Source: Diplocarpon mali
Lineage: Eukaryota > Ascomycota > Leotiomycetes > Helotiales > Drepanopezizaceae
Direction of reading: 5' to 3'
Length of the DNA: 64,000 nucleotides
NCBI GenBank assembly: GCA_024741835.1
Contig: JAENRP010000008.1
Location: 160,768 to 224,767 of the forward strand
The notes beneath the pieces were generated by a model. It searched no databases and was not told the origin of the DNA. It saw nothing but the letters and a program-made list of their open reading frames with translations. Made by a program: the position numbers and the translations under genes. Below are positions 1 through 10,786 of this stretch, one piece after another. The first letter of the stretch is position 1. Every line of letters starts with the position of its first letter.

Positions 1-119
1 GCTGGATCTCTTTCTCCTCTTATAGTACACGCGGCCACGTCTACCTGCAAAGTGTTCGGGTATTCGTCACTCATGCTAGCCATCCTGCCTTGTAATTTTC
101 CCTAAGTGAGAATAGAATT

Positions 120-2124
120 TTAGTCGATTTTGATGGATCCGTAGATCTTCTGCACGAATGCCCAGCTGGCGAAGAAACCGATTGAGCCTAAATAGCATGT
201 TAAAACTGTATTCAATGATACAGAACAGGATGTGAGCGGGCGGGGTGAACATACCAGTAAGAATAAAGAAAAGAAAAGAAACCAAAGCACTATATCCAAT
301 GTACAGCACGCTCCCCGCCAGCCCGCTCAATGACAACTTTGTCGCCCAGTATATCAGTGCGTTAAGGAAAACGTAGAAGGCCGAAGCTCCAGCTGTCATA
401 AAGGCTCTCCAATGCCAGTGATAGTTCTCACTGCAAAGCAAGAAGTACACCATGAGTACAGTGACTGCCGCACAGGTGATGATCATGAGCCCGTAGCAGA
501 GGAACAAGAAACCAAACATGTAGTACACCTTGCTGAACCAGATGGAGGACATGATAAAGTATAGCTCAACGAAAATAGCGCCGAATGGTAAGAGGCCGGC
601 CAGTAGCATGGATGGGATAGGGCGCATATAGTTTGTGCTTGGTGGGATTTGGCGGGGGATCTGGTTTGTGCGGACTGGGGCCATGATGGGTTGTTGACGG
701 AATCCGACCCAGCTGCCAGCGAAGGAAAGAGGAACAGAGATTACAAACCAGATTGCAACGATCACAAGCATGGTCGTGAAGGGAACGGCTCCAGATGATC
801 CCTTGGCCCAAAGGAAGAGGTTGAGAAGGAAAAATGTGGCGAAGACGATTCCTGGGACCAGGACTGGGGTCAGGGCAATGTTGAGCTTCCAAGCCTCACC
901 GCTTAAAGACTTGTACACTCGTGAAGAGACGTATCCGCCGATGAAGCCGAGTACGGTGTAGAGAAGGACCATAATCGTGCCTAGAGATCCACGGTTTGAC
1001 GGGGAGAGAAATCCCAGAAGAGCAAAAACGATTGTGAAGCCAGTCATGACAAATAGCTGGGCACCGTTTCCCAAGAAGACACTCAAAATCAGGGGGGAGC
1101 CTGGCGTTCGGAACACGTCGCCGTGGACAAGCTTCCATCCAGAATCTTCTTGCACCCCATCCTCGGCAACAGCAGAAGTTCCCGACAAATCATCAAGATT
1201 GATCGAGTCTAAACGATTGTACCGGGCGATATCCTTTCTCAGAGCGCGTAAGAGGATCGAGGCAACAGTGATGGTTAGGAAAACCACAATGACAGCCGAG
1301 TTGATGAGCGAGAACCAATGGATCTTGGGATCGAAGACATGCAAGTATTTGTCCCATCTCGTAGCCCAGGCAGTCGCAGAAGGGATCCAATATACGCTGT
1401 ATGTAAAGGGAACATCTGTTTCATCGGTTTTCAAGACCATCTTCGGACCTCCCCTTCCACAACTTCCTGTAGGTTTGGACGCGTCATCCACTGCAGACGC
1501 TCTCGAATCCGGCTGCACAATTACACCCACAACCCGATATTGTCCAGGAGCTGTCTCATGATAATCGATCAAAATATCATAGTGATTGTTCAGGGCCATT
1601 TCGCTCTCGCCAGCAGTTCCCAAGGCGAACCCCTGACTGTAAAACTTTGTATCCGTAACTTCGTCCTCAATCACTTGTCCAGCAGGCAACCCATCCACCA
1701 GCCAGTTGAGCGCAAACCCCTGCCCTATCCTTCTGTTGACAAAATGCGCCGAGCTCCTGTCATATTTGGTCACGCATAGTACCTTACACGTTTCGTTCTT
1801 TGCCATCTTCAGTTCGTAGGGCGAAGTCTTGATCCGATCGCCGAACAAGATGCTGCCCAAGCTCTCCGAGACATCTTTCGGCCCATCAGGTTGTGGTCTG
1901 CAGAATTGAAATCCTGGGTGGTAGTAATCGAACGATACAACGGATCTCAGAGTACCGTCCTGATTTGATCCTACAGGCGTGAGGTGATTCACGTTCAATG
2001 GAACCAGGTCCCCCTCTTTGTATGTAGTTGGCGCAACTCCAGGTAGGTAGAACGCAGATGATAATTCGGGAGCTGCGAGAAGAGTCGCGAGAGCCGCAGA
2101 CGGCGAAAAATTTCTTAAGCGCAT
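120..2124 (-). CDS. EMP70: TM9 superfamily (EMP70/nonaspanin) endomembrane protein
   Basis: Nine-transmembrane nonaspanin of the Golgi/endosome system. In yeast and animals this family sorts membrane cargo and affects adhesion and metal homeostasis. Two exons on the minus strand: 2124-255 and 187-120, joined across a 67-bp intron (254-188, GTATGT...TTTAG). Splicing gives 645 residues and restores the family C-terminus, which ends in KIYGSIKID; reading through the intron gives an unrelated tail. I chose the ATG at 2124. The open frame extends 30 bases upstream, but only to a TTG. The N-terminus (MRLRNFSPSAALATLLAAP) is a signal peptide, followed by a lumenal domain of about 230 residues and then nine hydrophobic segments. 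It is divergent from the LCP5-like gene at 2535, with about 410 bp between the starts. Family assignment is secure; which of the yeast TMN1-3 paralogues it matches is not. Confidence 0.93.
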
Positions 2125-2534
2125 CGTGTATCTTGCCTGCCTAAGGAGCTTCAAGTAAAACTGAACTCCAGCTGTCCAGACAAGTATAAAGGTTACCCTT
2201 TATTGGATCGAGGTGGGTGGAGCTTATGAGTTTGAAAGAATTCACGCGCGCAAGATTTCGCCGCAATATATTGAATCGTAACTCAGGGCCTCATAGAAAG
2301 GATTTCCTGCCGATTCCGGGAGAGACGCTTGACACTAGCGATTGACGTATGTTGATGTTGTCAAAGCAGGGAGAAATAGAAGTGTACAGTTACATTAAAT
2401 AGAAATTTGTTAACTGAGATCCTGGGATCTGTCAATATCGGAGCGGCTAAATATTAATCCGACAAGTTCGGATCGGATAAATCATTTGCTTCAAAATTTC
2501 TGGGGATTCTCTCAGTAATAGCAACACCCTCTAG
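2125..2534. promoter_or_regulatory. Divergent intergenic region between EMP70-type and LCP5-type genes
   Basis: This 410-bp spacer separates two divergent start codons and must carry both promoters. It becomes AT-rich towards the LCP5-like side. I see no unambiguous TATA box or named factor site. Confidence 0.5.
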
Positions 2535-3611
2535 ATGGCGAGCAAAGCTACCTTTACAGCATTGTTGGATACGCTGCAGCAAGCCTTATCCTCTGCAGCA
2601 GAATCCTCGAAAAGTCTGCCCACGCCAATCCCTCCAAAAGATGGTATTTCCCTCCTCGACGTCAAAAACGAACTTTTCCTCTCCTACTTGCAGAATTTGG
2701 TATTTCTCATTCTTGTCAAGCTTCGCAACCGCAGGTCTGGCAGCAAAGACGATGATGATGGCCTCGATACTTCTGCAACCAAGAAGCTGGTCGAGCTACA
2801 GGTCTACTTGGAGAAAGGCGTACGTCCCCTGGAGAGCAGGTTGAAATATCAGATCGACAAGGTGCTGCGCGCGGCAGATGATGCGAAACGAGCAGAGGAG
2901 AGTATCAGTATACAGGCGCCGAGCAAAAACGTCAAGGAAAGTGAGAATCCCGAGGAGGACAGCGACGAGGAAGATACAAATATTGCTGGGCTGAAAAGCT
3001 CTGAATTCGACGATCTGCAATACAGACCTAACCCTACTTCCTTTATCCGCCCAGCCACCGCAGAATTAGACTTCCAACGTAAATCCGATGGCGGCGTTTA
3101 CAAACCTCCTCGTATCCAAGCCACAGCTATGCCGTCCACCTCCGCGCCCCGCGAGAAGGAGGCCAGAAAACCCAATAAATCCGCAACTCTGGACGAGTTC
3201 GTCAGCACAGAGCTCTCAGCTGCTCCACTGGTGGAACCCAGTATTGGCTCAACAATTGTGAGTGGCGGTCGCAGAATCAAGAGTGAGAAAGAAAAAACGG
3301 ACGAGCGCGAGAGACGCGAATATGAGGAAAAAAATTATGTACGTTTGCCGAAGGAGAGTAAGAAGGACCGCGCGAAGAAGCCAAGAAAGGATGCTGGGTA
3401 TGGTGGAGAGGAGTGGAGGGGTCTTGGCGAGGGCATTGATCGTATTGAGAGGTTGACAATGAGAAAATCTGGATCAAGTAGTGTGGTTGAAATGAGCCGG
3501 AAGAGGCCTGCTACAGATTCTGCAAAGAGTGGCGGGCACAGCCAGGGTCAGCATTTGCAGAAGAAGGTTAAGACTATGGATGCTGTGCGGAGGGATAGAG
3601 GGAGGAGATAG
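2535..3611 (+). CDS. lcp5: LCP5/neuroguidin-type U3 snoRNP (SSU processome) protein
   Basis: Predicted nucleolar protein of the Sas10/Utp3/C1D family, closest to yeast Lcp5 and animal neuroguidin, which act in 18S rRNA processing. It is a single exon of 358 residues, about the length of yeast Lcp5. The Sas10/Utp3 helical domain is at about residues 38-95 and includes the hallmark stretch LLDVKNELFLSYLQNLVFL. An acidic linker (EESDEED-like, about residues 134-147) follows, then a charged middle, and a very basic C-terminus ending KKVKTMDAVRRDRGRR. The basic tail and acidic patch fit a nucleolar RNA-binding factor. The start is the ATG at 2535 (CTAGATGG). Confidence 0.9.
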   Translation: MASKATFTALLDTLQQALSSAAESSKSLPTPIPPKDGISLLDVKNELFLSYLQNLVFLILVKLRNRRSGSKDDDDGLDTSATKKLVELQVYLEKGVRPLESRLKYQIDKVLRAADDAKRAEESISIQAPSKNVKESENPEEDSDEEDTNIAGLKSSEFDDLQYRPNPTSFIRPATAELDFQRKSDGGVYKPPRIQATAMPSTSAPREKEARKPNKSATLDEFVSTELSAAPLVEPSIGSTIVSGGRRIKSEKEKTDERERREYEEKNYVRLPKESKKDRAKKPRKDAGYGGEEWRGLGEGIDRIERLTMRKSGSSSVVEMSRKRPATDSAKSGGHSQGQHLQKKVKTMDAVRRDRGRR

Positions 3612-5593
3612 TAGAAATATATGAATGGAGCGGACTCAACGCCAAAGTCATCTTCAAATTTCGCCAGAAACCTTCCAGTCGCATCGTCCAAATTTGACCA
3701 GACTCTGATATGGTATTGTCTCTGTAGCTTAACGTTTGCGTCCTCTCCCAGTCTGTGCAACCTTAGGACAGTGTGGCAGAGGACAAGTGACTTTTTTGAG
3801 CTTACGGTATACTGTTTGTCTAAATTTCACCTCCATCACTTCTCATATCTACTACATATGTGTTTTCTCCTCTGGTAGCTATTCAATAGCACGCGATTAT
3901 GTCAGTGCGAGGTAGATCAAAACAAAAAACTAACTAATGTGTGGCGACATTCCTAGAATCCCAAAAGTCCTGTATGTTAAAATCCCCTCTAGGCTTCCCA
4001 CGGTATATAATAAAGGGTAGACTTCCTTATTATTATCACCAATATCGATTGGGCTAAAAGTGCATACGGCATGAAGTTGGGGTCCAGCAAGTTATTGAGC
4101 AAGCAGTATAATTTCTACATCTGAGATGCGCCTATATGCTAATTTTTGATGCCTAGAGGTACAGTTGGGGCAGAATTCATCCTTTCTTTTCCTTCATCTG
4201 CAATGAAAAAATGAGAGGTGCTCACGGGGTGAGCTTTTGCACCTTCAAACCTTTTGAAGCAAGAAGCGACTCAACGACGAGATGGCTTACTGTGACGATG
4301 GGGGGTGGGGGGCATTCACTTACGTCAAGTAACTTTCGTGGTCTGTGGGATACATAAGAATTATGGATTTCTCGTTCAAGATTACTTCGTCTATGGCTCA
4401 GCACGTTACTCTTTACTTGAAACAAACATTAAGCATATCATCAAAATCTAAGAGTCGCAGACTTTATACCAAGAAACACTAGTAACAACTCACTTCCTAG
4501 CTCTATTGATCTCAATGTAAAAGGAGAATGGAAATTACAAGCTCTTTTGCTCCGCCGCGATCGGCTGGCACAGACTCGAGCATATTTGCTGGCGACCAAG
4601 ATCTTTTCCTTCTCTCATCCCACCCCTCGTTTCCCGAGACTCAAACAAACCGGCTTCGAGAATGACATTTTCACATAATTGTGATTAATAAATATAAATA
4701 AGTCCGTAGTATCTGCTACAGTGGATTTTCTTTGAATCTTATAACAATTTTCCCATAGCACTCCTAATATTCACCACCCGAGCATGGTTTAATACCATAA
4801 ACGGCTATTATAAGTTCGATAATTTCCCACAAAATTTCTTTGGCATCTGGCATAGCGGTGCCGAGGTTCAGTTTGTGGAAATTTACCTAACCTCTTCCTC
4901 TCCGCGATTGGTATTCCCAAGGTTCGCGCCTTTCTCCAGAGGACTACTCTCATCATCCAAAAATCCAGTGATTGCCAGATAAAATGTCATTGGCTATTCC
5001 TTGAATCGAATGTAAGCAATTAACAACGCCTTGAGCCAGGCTCTTAGCACTCGAGGTACGAGTCCGTTAGAAGATCGTACCTAAGAGGTGTTTATTTGGG
5101 TTCTTTATTTACTCTCGCTTCGTACTCGGTTAGCCCTGGTTTCATGAGATATGAAGATGGCAGTGGTCCAGACTGGCCCGTTGCGGCAATACGTACAAGT
5201 GGATCAAAATTGCCAGCCGAGATCCACACCATGTAAGGCCTGGTCGAGAGAGATGTTCAAATACATGCAATCATTTGTACATGCCAATATCACCGCATAT
5301 TTGGTATGAAATTGGTTGATGACAGTAAAAGAGTATCAGAGGGCTATGACTGCAAGACGTACCTATCGCATTCAAGGACATCGGCCACGAGTAGGAGGTT
5401 TCACCTGTAAATAGTCGCGAAATTCTTACATCACATCATGATTCCTCGTCAAATCAGCTTAAAGAGCTGTCGAGTTAACTATAACTATTCTGGCTATTAC
5501 GTCATAGCCTCCGAGCCGTCGTTTCCGAAATAAAACCAAAACAAACCATCCACCATCACGACATTCAAACTATCCTATATTTCCATTCCTTAG
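3612..5593. other. AT-rich intergenic region, no gene seen
   Basis: About 2 kb with frequent stops in all frames and only short ORFs (longest about 85 codons) without domain signatures. It includes the LCP5 3' flank. The last 200 bases, rich in CAAAC/CCATC motifs, are the presumed 5' leader of the monooxygenase gene at 5594. Confidence 0.6.
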
Positions 5594-7209
5594 ATGCCTG
5601 AATCTATCTATCCAATGAAAATGGGGAGTCACACTTCCCGATTTTTGATGTTCATCTATCAATTGATACAGTGGTTTCTGGATAAGCTTTTTTCCCCGGA
5701 AGCCCCAGCACCGGGGACCAAGCTCGGTCGACCCAAGATCGCGATTATTGGGGCGGGCCTCACAGGTGTGGCCTCGGCGAGTCACTGCGTTGGACATGGA
5801 TTTGATGTGCAAATCTTTGAAGCCGGACCCAGAAAGCAATTGGGGGGGATATGGAGTGTGAGTTTTCATGGACTAAAGTCCTTTCTAGATATTTGCTGAT
5901 AATAACTTTGGGTTAGAGGGTAAATAATACTTCCGGCCTTCAAATACACAGTATAATGTATCGTTTCCACCCCTCGATTCGATGGGATGGCGGATATCCC
6001 AACCGGGAGCAGATTGTGTCTCAAATCACCGAACTCTGGAAGCGTTACGGTCTCGAATCAAAAACCAAATTCGATACGAAGGTTGAAAAAGTTTACAAAG
6101 ACGAGCAAGGGCGATGGATTATCAATGACCCCTCACAAGGACGGTTCGATGGGATTATCGCTGCGGTAGGGACATGTGGAGATAATAAGATGCCACAAAT
6201 GCCCGGGCAGACTAACTTCAAGGGCGAGGTGTACCACTCTAGCGAACTCACTGGTAAGGAAGCTAAAGGCAAGAAAGTAGTTATCATTGGAGGTGGAGCG
6301 AGTGCCGTTGAAGCGCTCGAATTTGCAAGCCACGAGGAAGCTGAGAAGACATACATCCTGGCCCGAAGTGACAAGTGGATTATCCCTAGGAACCCAGTCG
6401 TCGATGTACTCCTGTCCTTTAACATTTTCGGCGGCGAGACAATTTTCTCCTGGATCCCGGAATTGCTACTCAAGAAGCTCTTCTACCGCGACCTGGAAGA
6501 TCTCGCTCCGGCCGACAAAGGGCTTTTCACTGGAACGCCCATGGTGAACTCGGACGTCATGAACAAGATCCGCACCGGTAAGGCCGCATGGCTGCGTGGT
6601 GATATACTTGGCTTTACAGAAGACGGCATCAAGTTCAACCACCGAGGTAAAGGCGTTCCAGCCAACGGTCCTGGCCGCGAGAAAATCATTCCCGCTGACC
6701 TGGTTGTCATGGCGACCGGATTCGACCGTCCAAGCCTGAACTTCCTTCCTGAAGACTCGTTCAGTGAGCCATACAACCCGCCTAATTGGTATCTGCAAAC
6801 ATTCCCTCCGGAACATGTCTCCGTCTCCGCAATCAACTGCACATATAGTAACGCCATCGGCTCCGTCGGTAACTGGCACATTGGCATCTATACTCGCATC
6901 TTGCTAATGTTTCTCTCGGATCCTCTGACGCGACCAAGATCTTTCTGGATGGAGCGCTGGATTGATCTGACTCGTGTGCTCAAGAGGTTTGCTCCGACTG
7001 CTGCTTTCGATTTTTTCACGTACTTAGAAATGCTGTGGTGGTTCACGTTCTGCATTGCGATCAATCCGTTTAGATGGAAATGGGCTCTATTTGTATTCTT
7101 TGGCATCGGGTATGCCTTACCGAGGAAGGTTTTGGAGGCTGAAGACCGCGTAAGAAACGGGATGGGAGTTCAAAATGGGAAGAGTTACGATACTGGGAAG
7201 AGCTTCTGA
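5594..7209 (+). CDS. Flavin-containing monooxygenase (FMO/BVMO-like)
   Basis: FAD- and NADPH-dependent monooxygenase, substrate unknown. Two exons, 5594-5857 and 5917-7209, with a 59-bp intron (GTGAGT...GGTTAG), encode 518 residues. The FAD dinucleotide motif GAGLTG is at residues 53-58. The FMO-type fingerprint FKGEVYHSS is at about 189-197. A second, NADPH-binding glycine motif (IIGGGASAVE) is near 211-220, and the FATGY-like motif appears as VMATGFD near 352-358. The intron removes a stop and joins GGIWS to RVNNTSGLQ, as expected for the family. The hydrophobic C-terminus (FFTYLEMLWWFTFCIAI and the following WALFVFFGIGYAL) suggests membrane attachment, as in other FMOs. No neighbouring gene suggests a pathway. 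The family call is firm; the substrate class (N-, S- or Baeyer-Villiger oxidation) cannot be read from sequence. Confidence 0.92.
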
Positions 7210-8402
7210 AGTGGATATGTGTTGGGGGTCAAACTTTCGACGAACGAAAATGGGGTGAAATTTTCGCAAACCTTGAAGAATAATTATGGGGGGGAAACGC
7301 CATGACTCGGCTTATTACTGCAAATTCGACTTCTCTGCGTCGGGTCTCGCCCGGGAAATATTTGCTGTTTTAACAAGAAGTAGTCGCTCGCTCATGTAAG
7401 CCAATAATGAATATGGATACTAGAAGAGGACGAGCGGCTTGCCTCTTCATATTATCGTATCAAGTGATGGGTAAATATTTGCATAATGGTTGAGAACCTT
7501 TGGCTGTATCGAGGTACAATGCTTCGCTTGAAAAGTGTGTACGTATAATTTGGTCTGACTAAAATATGTCCTTGCCTAGCCAGCTTTTCAAATGAAATTT
7601 CCTCTCCCCGTATACAGCTGTCCTCTCATTATGCGAATTTGTCCATATCTAAATACCATGATAAGAATGTTGAGGTCATCATTTGTTCGCCCAAATGCTC
7701 TACATATATGACCAGAGAGACATGTTGACCGGGTCCCTATAGTCTCGTCAAAGTCTGGTAATGCCCTGTTTCCAGGCTTATCTAAATAAGCTCTTCTTTT
7801 GTATAACAAAAACGTACAATTCTTATCAGATTACTCAAAGCACCACGAGAGATTGTCGATATCGGCGGCTTGCCTTTCATAGAATAGCTGAACTAGGCAG
7901 ATACTTCAAGGTACCCGGCAAGGATATCGTGATAGTCTAGAGTTATGATTCGCAAGACGTTATTTTTATTTACCCCTTTTCGAGTTCGCTTATTCTAGCG
8001 AGCATCGTCGCTACGTGATAACATAACCTGTAAAACTCGTGCTATTGACTTCAGAGTAGATTGGGAATAGACGTTAATGGCCCTACGGAGTAGAGCATCA
8101 AGGAATATTTTTGATGGCTCGGGCCGAGCTACAAGAAACAAGCCAAAATGGGCTGTCGCCAGTCGTCACGCTAGTACTCGGAAGATCCTGTCTCAGTCAA
8201 GTTTTGACGGCATCATATCTATTCCCATTTCATTGAAAACGATGTTTTGAGGGTCTAGAGCAGCTTTCATCCCAAGCCCAAAATCAAAACCAAGTGGCAA
8301 TCGTCGGTTGGTTCCTTCTGCGTCACCCCACGGATGACTCAGACTGGGATTTAGGCAAATCACGACAACGCGACCAAAACGCGAGTTTTAAGCATCGCAA
8401 CA
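7210..8402. other. Intergenic region, no gene seen
   Basis: About 1.2 kb of mostly AT-rich sequence with no ORF of convincing composition. The final 150 bases are the likely promoter and leader of the membrane glycosyltransferase-like gene. Confidence 0.6.
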
Positions 8403-9857
8403 ATGTCTATTTTTCGCTCCAGATATATGCTGGCCATTGGTCTCGTGCTTGCGATATATCTACTTGCTACATCCTCTTACCGAAGCAGCTTCTCAATTGC
8501 GCCTCCATCTTCCGAGCTGGGCAGCACTCCACCCTCTTCAGCCAAACCTTCGGGAGATGCCTCGCGCCCAAAGTATAAACCTGCGCCCAAATACGACCAG
8601 CCTCCCATCGTCGACAACTTCCCAGCCGCAGCATCAGCGCAATCTGCAGCAGATCTGCCACCTATTCCATCATGGAATATCCCGCCAAATCCCCACGTCC
8701 CCGAGAACACCCCACTCTTCATAGGCTTTACTCGAAATTGGCTATTGCTTCAGCAAACGGTCGTGTCGTATATAACAGCTGGGTGGCCGCCTAAGGATAT
8801 ATATGTCGTGGAAAATACTGGGGTTATGATGTCAAACCAGAAGAGCTTGCTGGGTCTACAGAATCCGCTCTTTCTGAATTACACCAGGTTAGATTTGATG
8901 GGTGTGAATATCATCCGGACAGCGACACTTTTGTCATTTAGTCAAATGCAGAATTTCTTTTTGTATACGGCAATCGAACGGAATTGGACAAGTTATTTTT
9001 GGAGCCACATGGATGTTGTTGCGCTCTCGTTCGAGGAGAATCATTCGGCTTCGGATAATATAGACGTTGGGTATAAGTCGTTGTACAAGTTAGCTGCGGA
9101 GGCTCTTCGCAACGCTACCTCTGGATCAGACATGCGCTCAGGTGACCTGTCCAAGACATGGGCTATACGTTTCTTCTCATATGACCGACTGGCGTTGGTC
9201 AATACTGCAGCTTTCGAAACCGTTGGTGGCTGGGATTCCTCGATACCGTATTATTTGACGGATTGCGACATGCATGAGCGACTCAAAATGCATGGGTTCG
9301 AAATGGGGAAGGGTGATAGTCAAGCCGGGAGGATTTTTGACGTTGCTGATAGCATGGATGACTTAATATACTTGTACAGAACAAGTAACACCGAACCAAG
9401 CTTTACATTCAAAGGTCAAGCGGAAGAGGAAGAGGAAGAGCTGGAAGCTGAGCGAGAGAAAGAGGCTGCCGTCGAAGACTCTGCGAGGTTGGCGAAAGCT
9501 GCTCAAGCCGTGTCAGATAAGAAGCTACAGATTCGTGAGGCAGAGCAAGGTTTTGCTTGGGTCTCTGACAAGGCTAATTCAACGACTTTTGAGAAACTAC
9601 GAACAATAGTCCAGAAGATGGAAAAGCACAAGAGTCATTTTGGTGGTGGCGGGCGGCTTTATTGGCAAGTTCGACAGCATGGCGGCCAGGGAGAGCCTTA
9701 CTATCGTGACCCGGACGGCTTCCAGAAGGGAATACAGATGATGCAGGACTTGGGAAGGGGTGTTTATGCAGAGAAATGGGGACATAGGGGGTGTGACTTG
9801 GTGGACTCGGGACGGAAAAAAGGGGATGAGTGGAGGGTTGAAAAAGACTGGAAATAG
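8403..9857 (+). CDS. Type II membrane protein, glycosyltransferase-like, conserved fungal type
   Basis: Single exon of 484 residues starting at ATG 8403 (AACAATGTC). A short basic cytoplasmic N-terminus is followed by one signal anchor (about residues 9-23, LAIGLVLAIYLLA), a Pro/Ser-rich stem to about residue 95, and then a globular lumenal domain. This is the topology of a Golgi glycosyltransferase. The domain opens with a strand-like LFIGFTRNWLLLQQTVVSYI, contains SHMDVVALSFEE (about 200-211) and TDCDMHERLKMHGFEMG (about 289-305), and reads like a GT-A fold with an acidic metal-binding motif. A charged Glu/Ala-rich insert (about 342-375) looks helical. I recognise the architecture but cannot name the CAZy family or the acceptor. 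It could be a divergent mannosyl- or galactosyltransferase. Confidence 0.75.
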   Translation: MSIFRSRYMLAIGLVLAIYLLATSSYRSSFSIAPPSSELGSTPPSSAKPSGDASRPKYKPAPKYDQPPIVDNFPAAASAQSAADLPPIPSWNIPPNPHVPENTPLFIGFTRNWLLLQQTVVSYITAGWPPKDIYVVENTGVMMSNQKSLLGLQNPLFLNYTRLDLMGVNIIRTATLLSFSQMQNFFLYTAIERNWTSYFWSHMDVVALSFEENHSASDNIDVGYKSLYKLAAEALRNATSGSDMRSGDLSKTWAIRFFSYDRLALVNTAAFETVGGWDSSIPYYLTDCDMHERLKMHGFEMGKGDSQAGRIFDVADSMDDLIYLYRTSNTEPSFTFKGQAEEEEEELEAEREKEAAVEDSARLAKAAQAVSDKKLQIREAEQGFAWVSDKANSTTFEKLRTIVQKMEKHKSHFGGGGRLYWQVRQHGGQGEPYYRDPDGFQKGIQMMQDLGRGVYAEKWGHRGCDLVDSGRKKGDEWRVEKDWK

Positions 9858-10216
9858 ATTCACGAAACCCTACAGATATTTTTCAGAGCGCCACGAAAAA
9901 GCCTAGAGAGCATGGGCTCGAGCACTCAGAAAACAAGAACAAAAAGAAATAGTAGCTTGGATGGCCTCGCCTTCCATGTCACGAGAGACCAGTGAGTATA
10001 TGCTTCGACTTCACCGCCTAGATGATTCACGACTCGGTTGCCTATCCGGACTCGAGGCCAGTTGGTGATTATAATCTCACAGCTTAATCTCTGGTCGTTG
10101 TTATGAACGTATTTTACCCAAACCCAGCCGCCTCGTACATAAAATCAGACGGCCTCTGAGAACCACGTCCAACTCTGACCCTGACAACAACAATTTTAAC
10201 TTCTTCTACTGACCAA

Positions 10217-10786
10217 ATGTCTGTCTCCAGTTTGCTGAAAAAATCAGTGGGTGCAGATCCTGGATCGATGAGGACTTCAACATCCAGCGCCAGTACAAAT
10301 ACCTCAACCTCCAAATCTAAACCAAAGGTCACCTCATCCTTGCAAGACCACATCTTAACAAGGACGACAAATACTACCACTACTACAAAGACGACCAGAA
10401 AAACCATCATCAGAATGAGAAATATCGCTGGGAAGCTCAGAGATACGGAGTCACATTCCAGCATAGAGAGAAGCACGAAGAGCTTGAGTGGTATACATTT
10501 GTCAAAGATAGAAGAGGTAGATAGAGATTCTGAGCCTCTTCTTGTCGAATCAAAGGCGGAAATCGAGGCAGCCAAAAGGAAGACTATCGAGAGCAAGAAA
10601 ACCAAGAATCCTCTTTCGTCCGAGAACTTCATATGCAGCAGCACCTCCAGTACCAAGATCCCCAAGACTGATTCAAGGAGCAAGACGAGAAAGCCAGAAA
10701 ATATAAAAATAGCTGGATCCAGTGACTTCGGTAGTGGAATAGGGTCGGAGGACCGGCGAGTGATCCGAGGACTAACAAGGTTTTGA
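10217..10786 (+). CDS. Hypothetical Ser/Thr/Lys-rich ORF, doubtful
   Basis: An ORF of 189 codons starting at an ATG in good context (ACCAAATGTCT). The product is low-complexity, rich in Ser, Thr, Lys and Asn, with a run of threonines near residues 51-63. No domain is recognised. The opposite strand (10842-10114) is also open for 242 codons and reads as four hydrophobic, Leu/Val-rich segments, but its long version begins with TTG, not ATG. Antisense of Ser/Thr/Lys codons tends to give hydrophobic residues, so one of the two is probably a shadow. Neither is well supported; the plus-strand version has the better start. Confidence 0.3.
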   Translation: MSVSSLLKKSVGADPGSMRTSTSSASTNTSTSKSKPKVTSSLQDHILTRTTNTTTTTKTTRKTIIRMRNIAGKLRDTESHSSIERSTKSLSGIHLSKIEEVDRDSEPLLVESKAEIEAAKRKTIESKKTKNPLSSENFICSSTSSTKIPKTDSRSKTRKPENIKIAGSSDFGSGIGSEDRRVIRGLTRF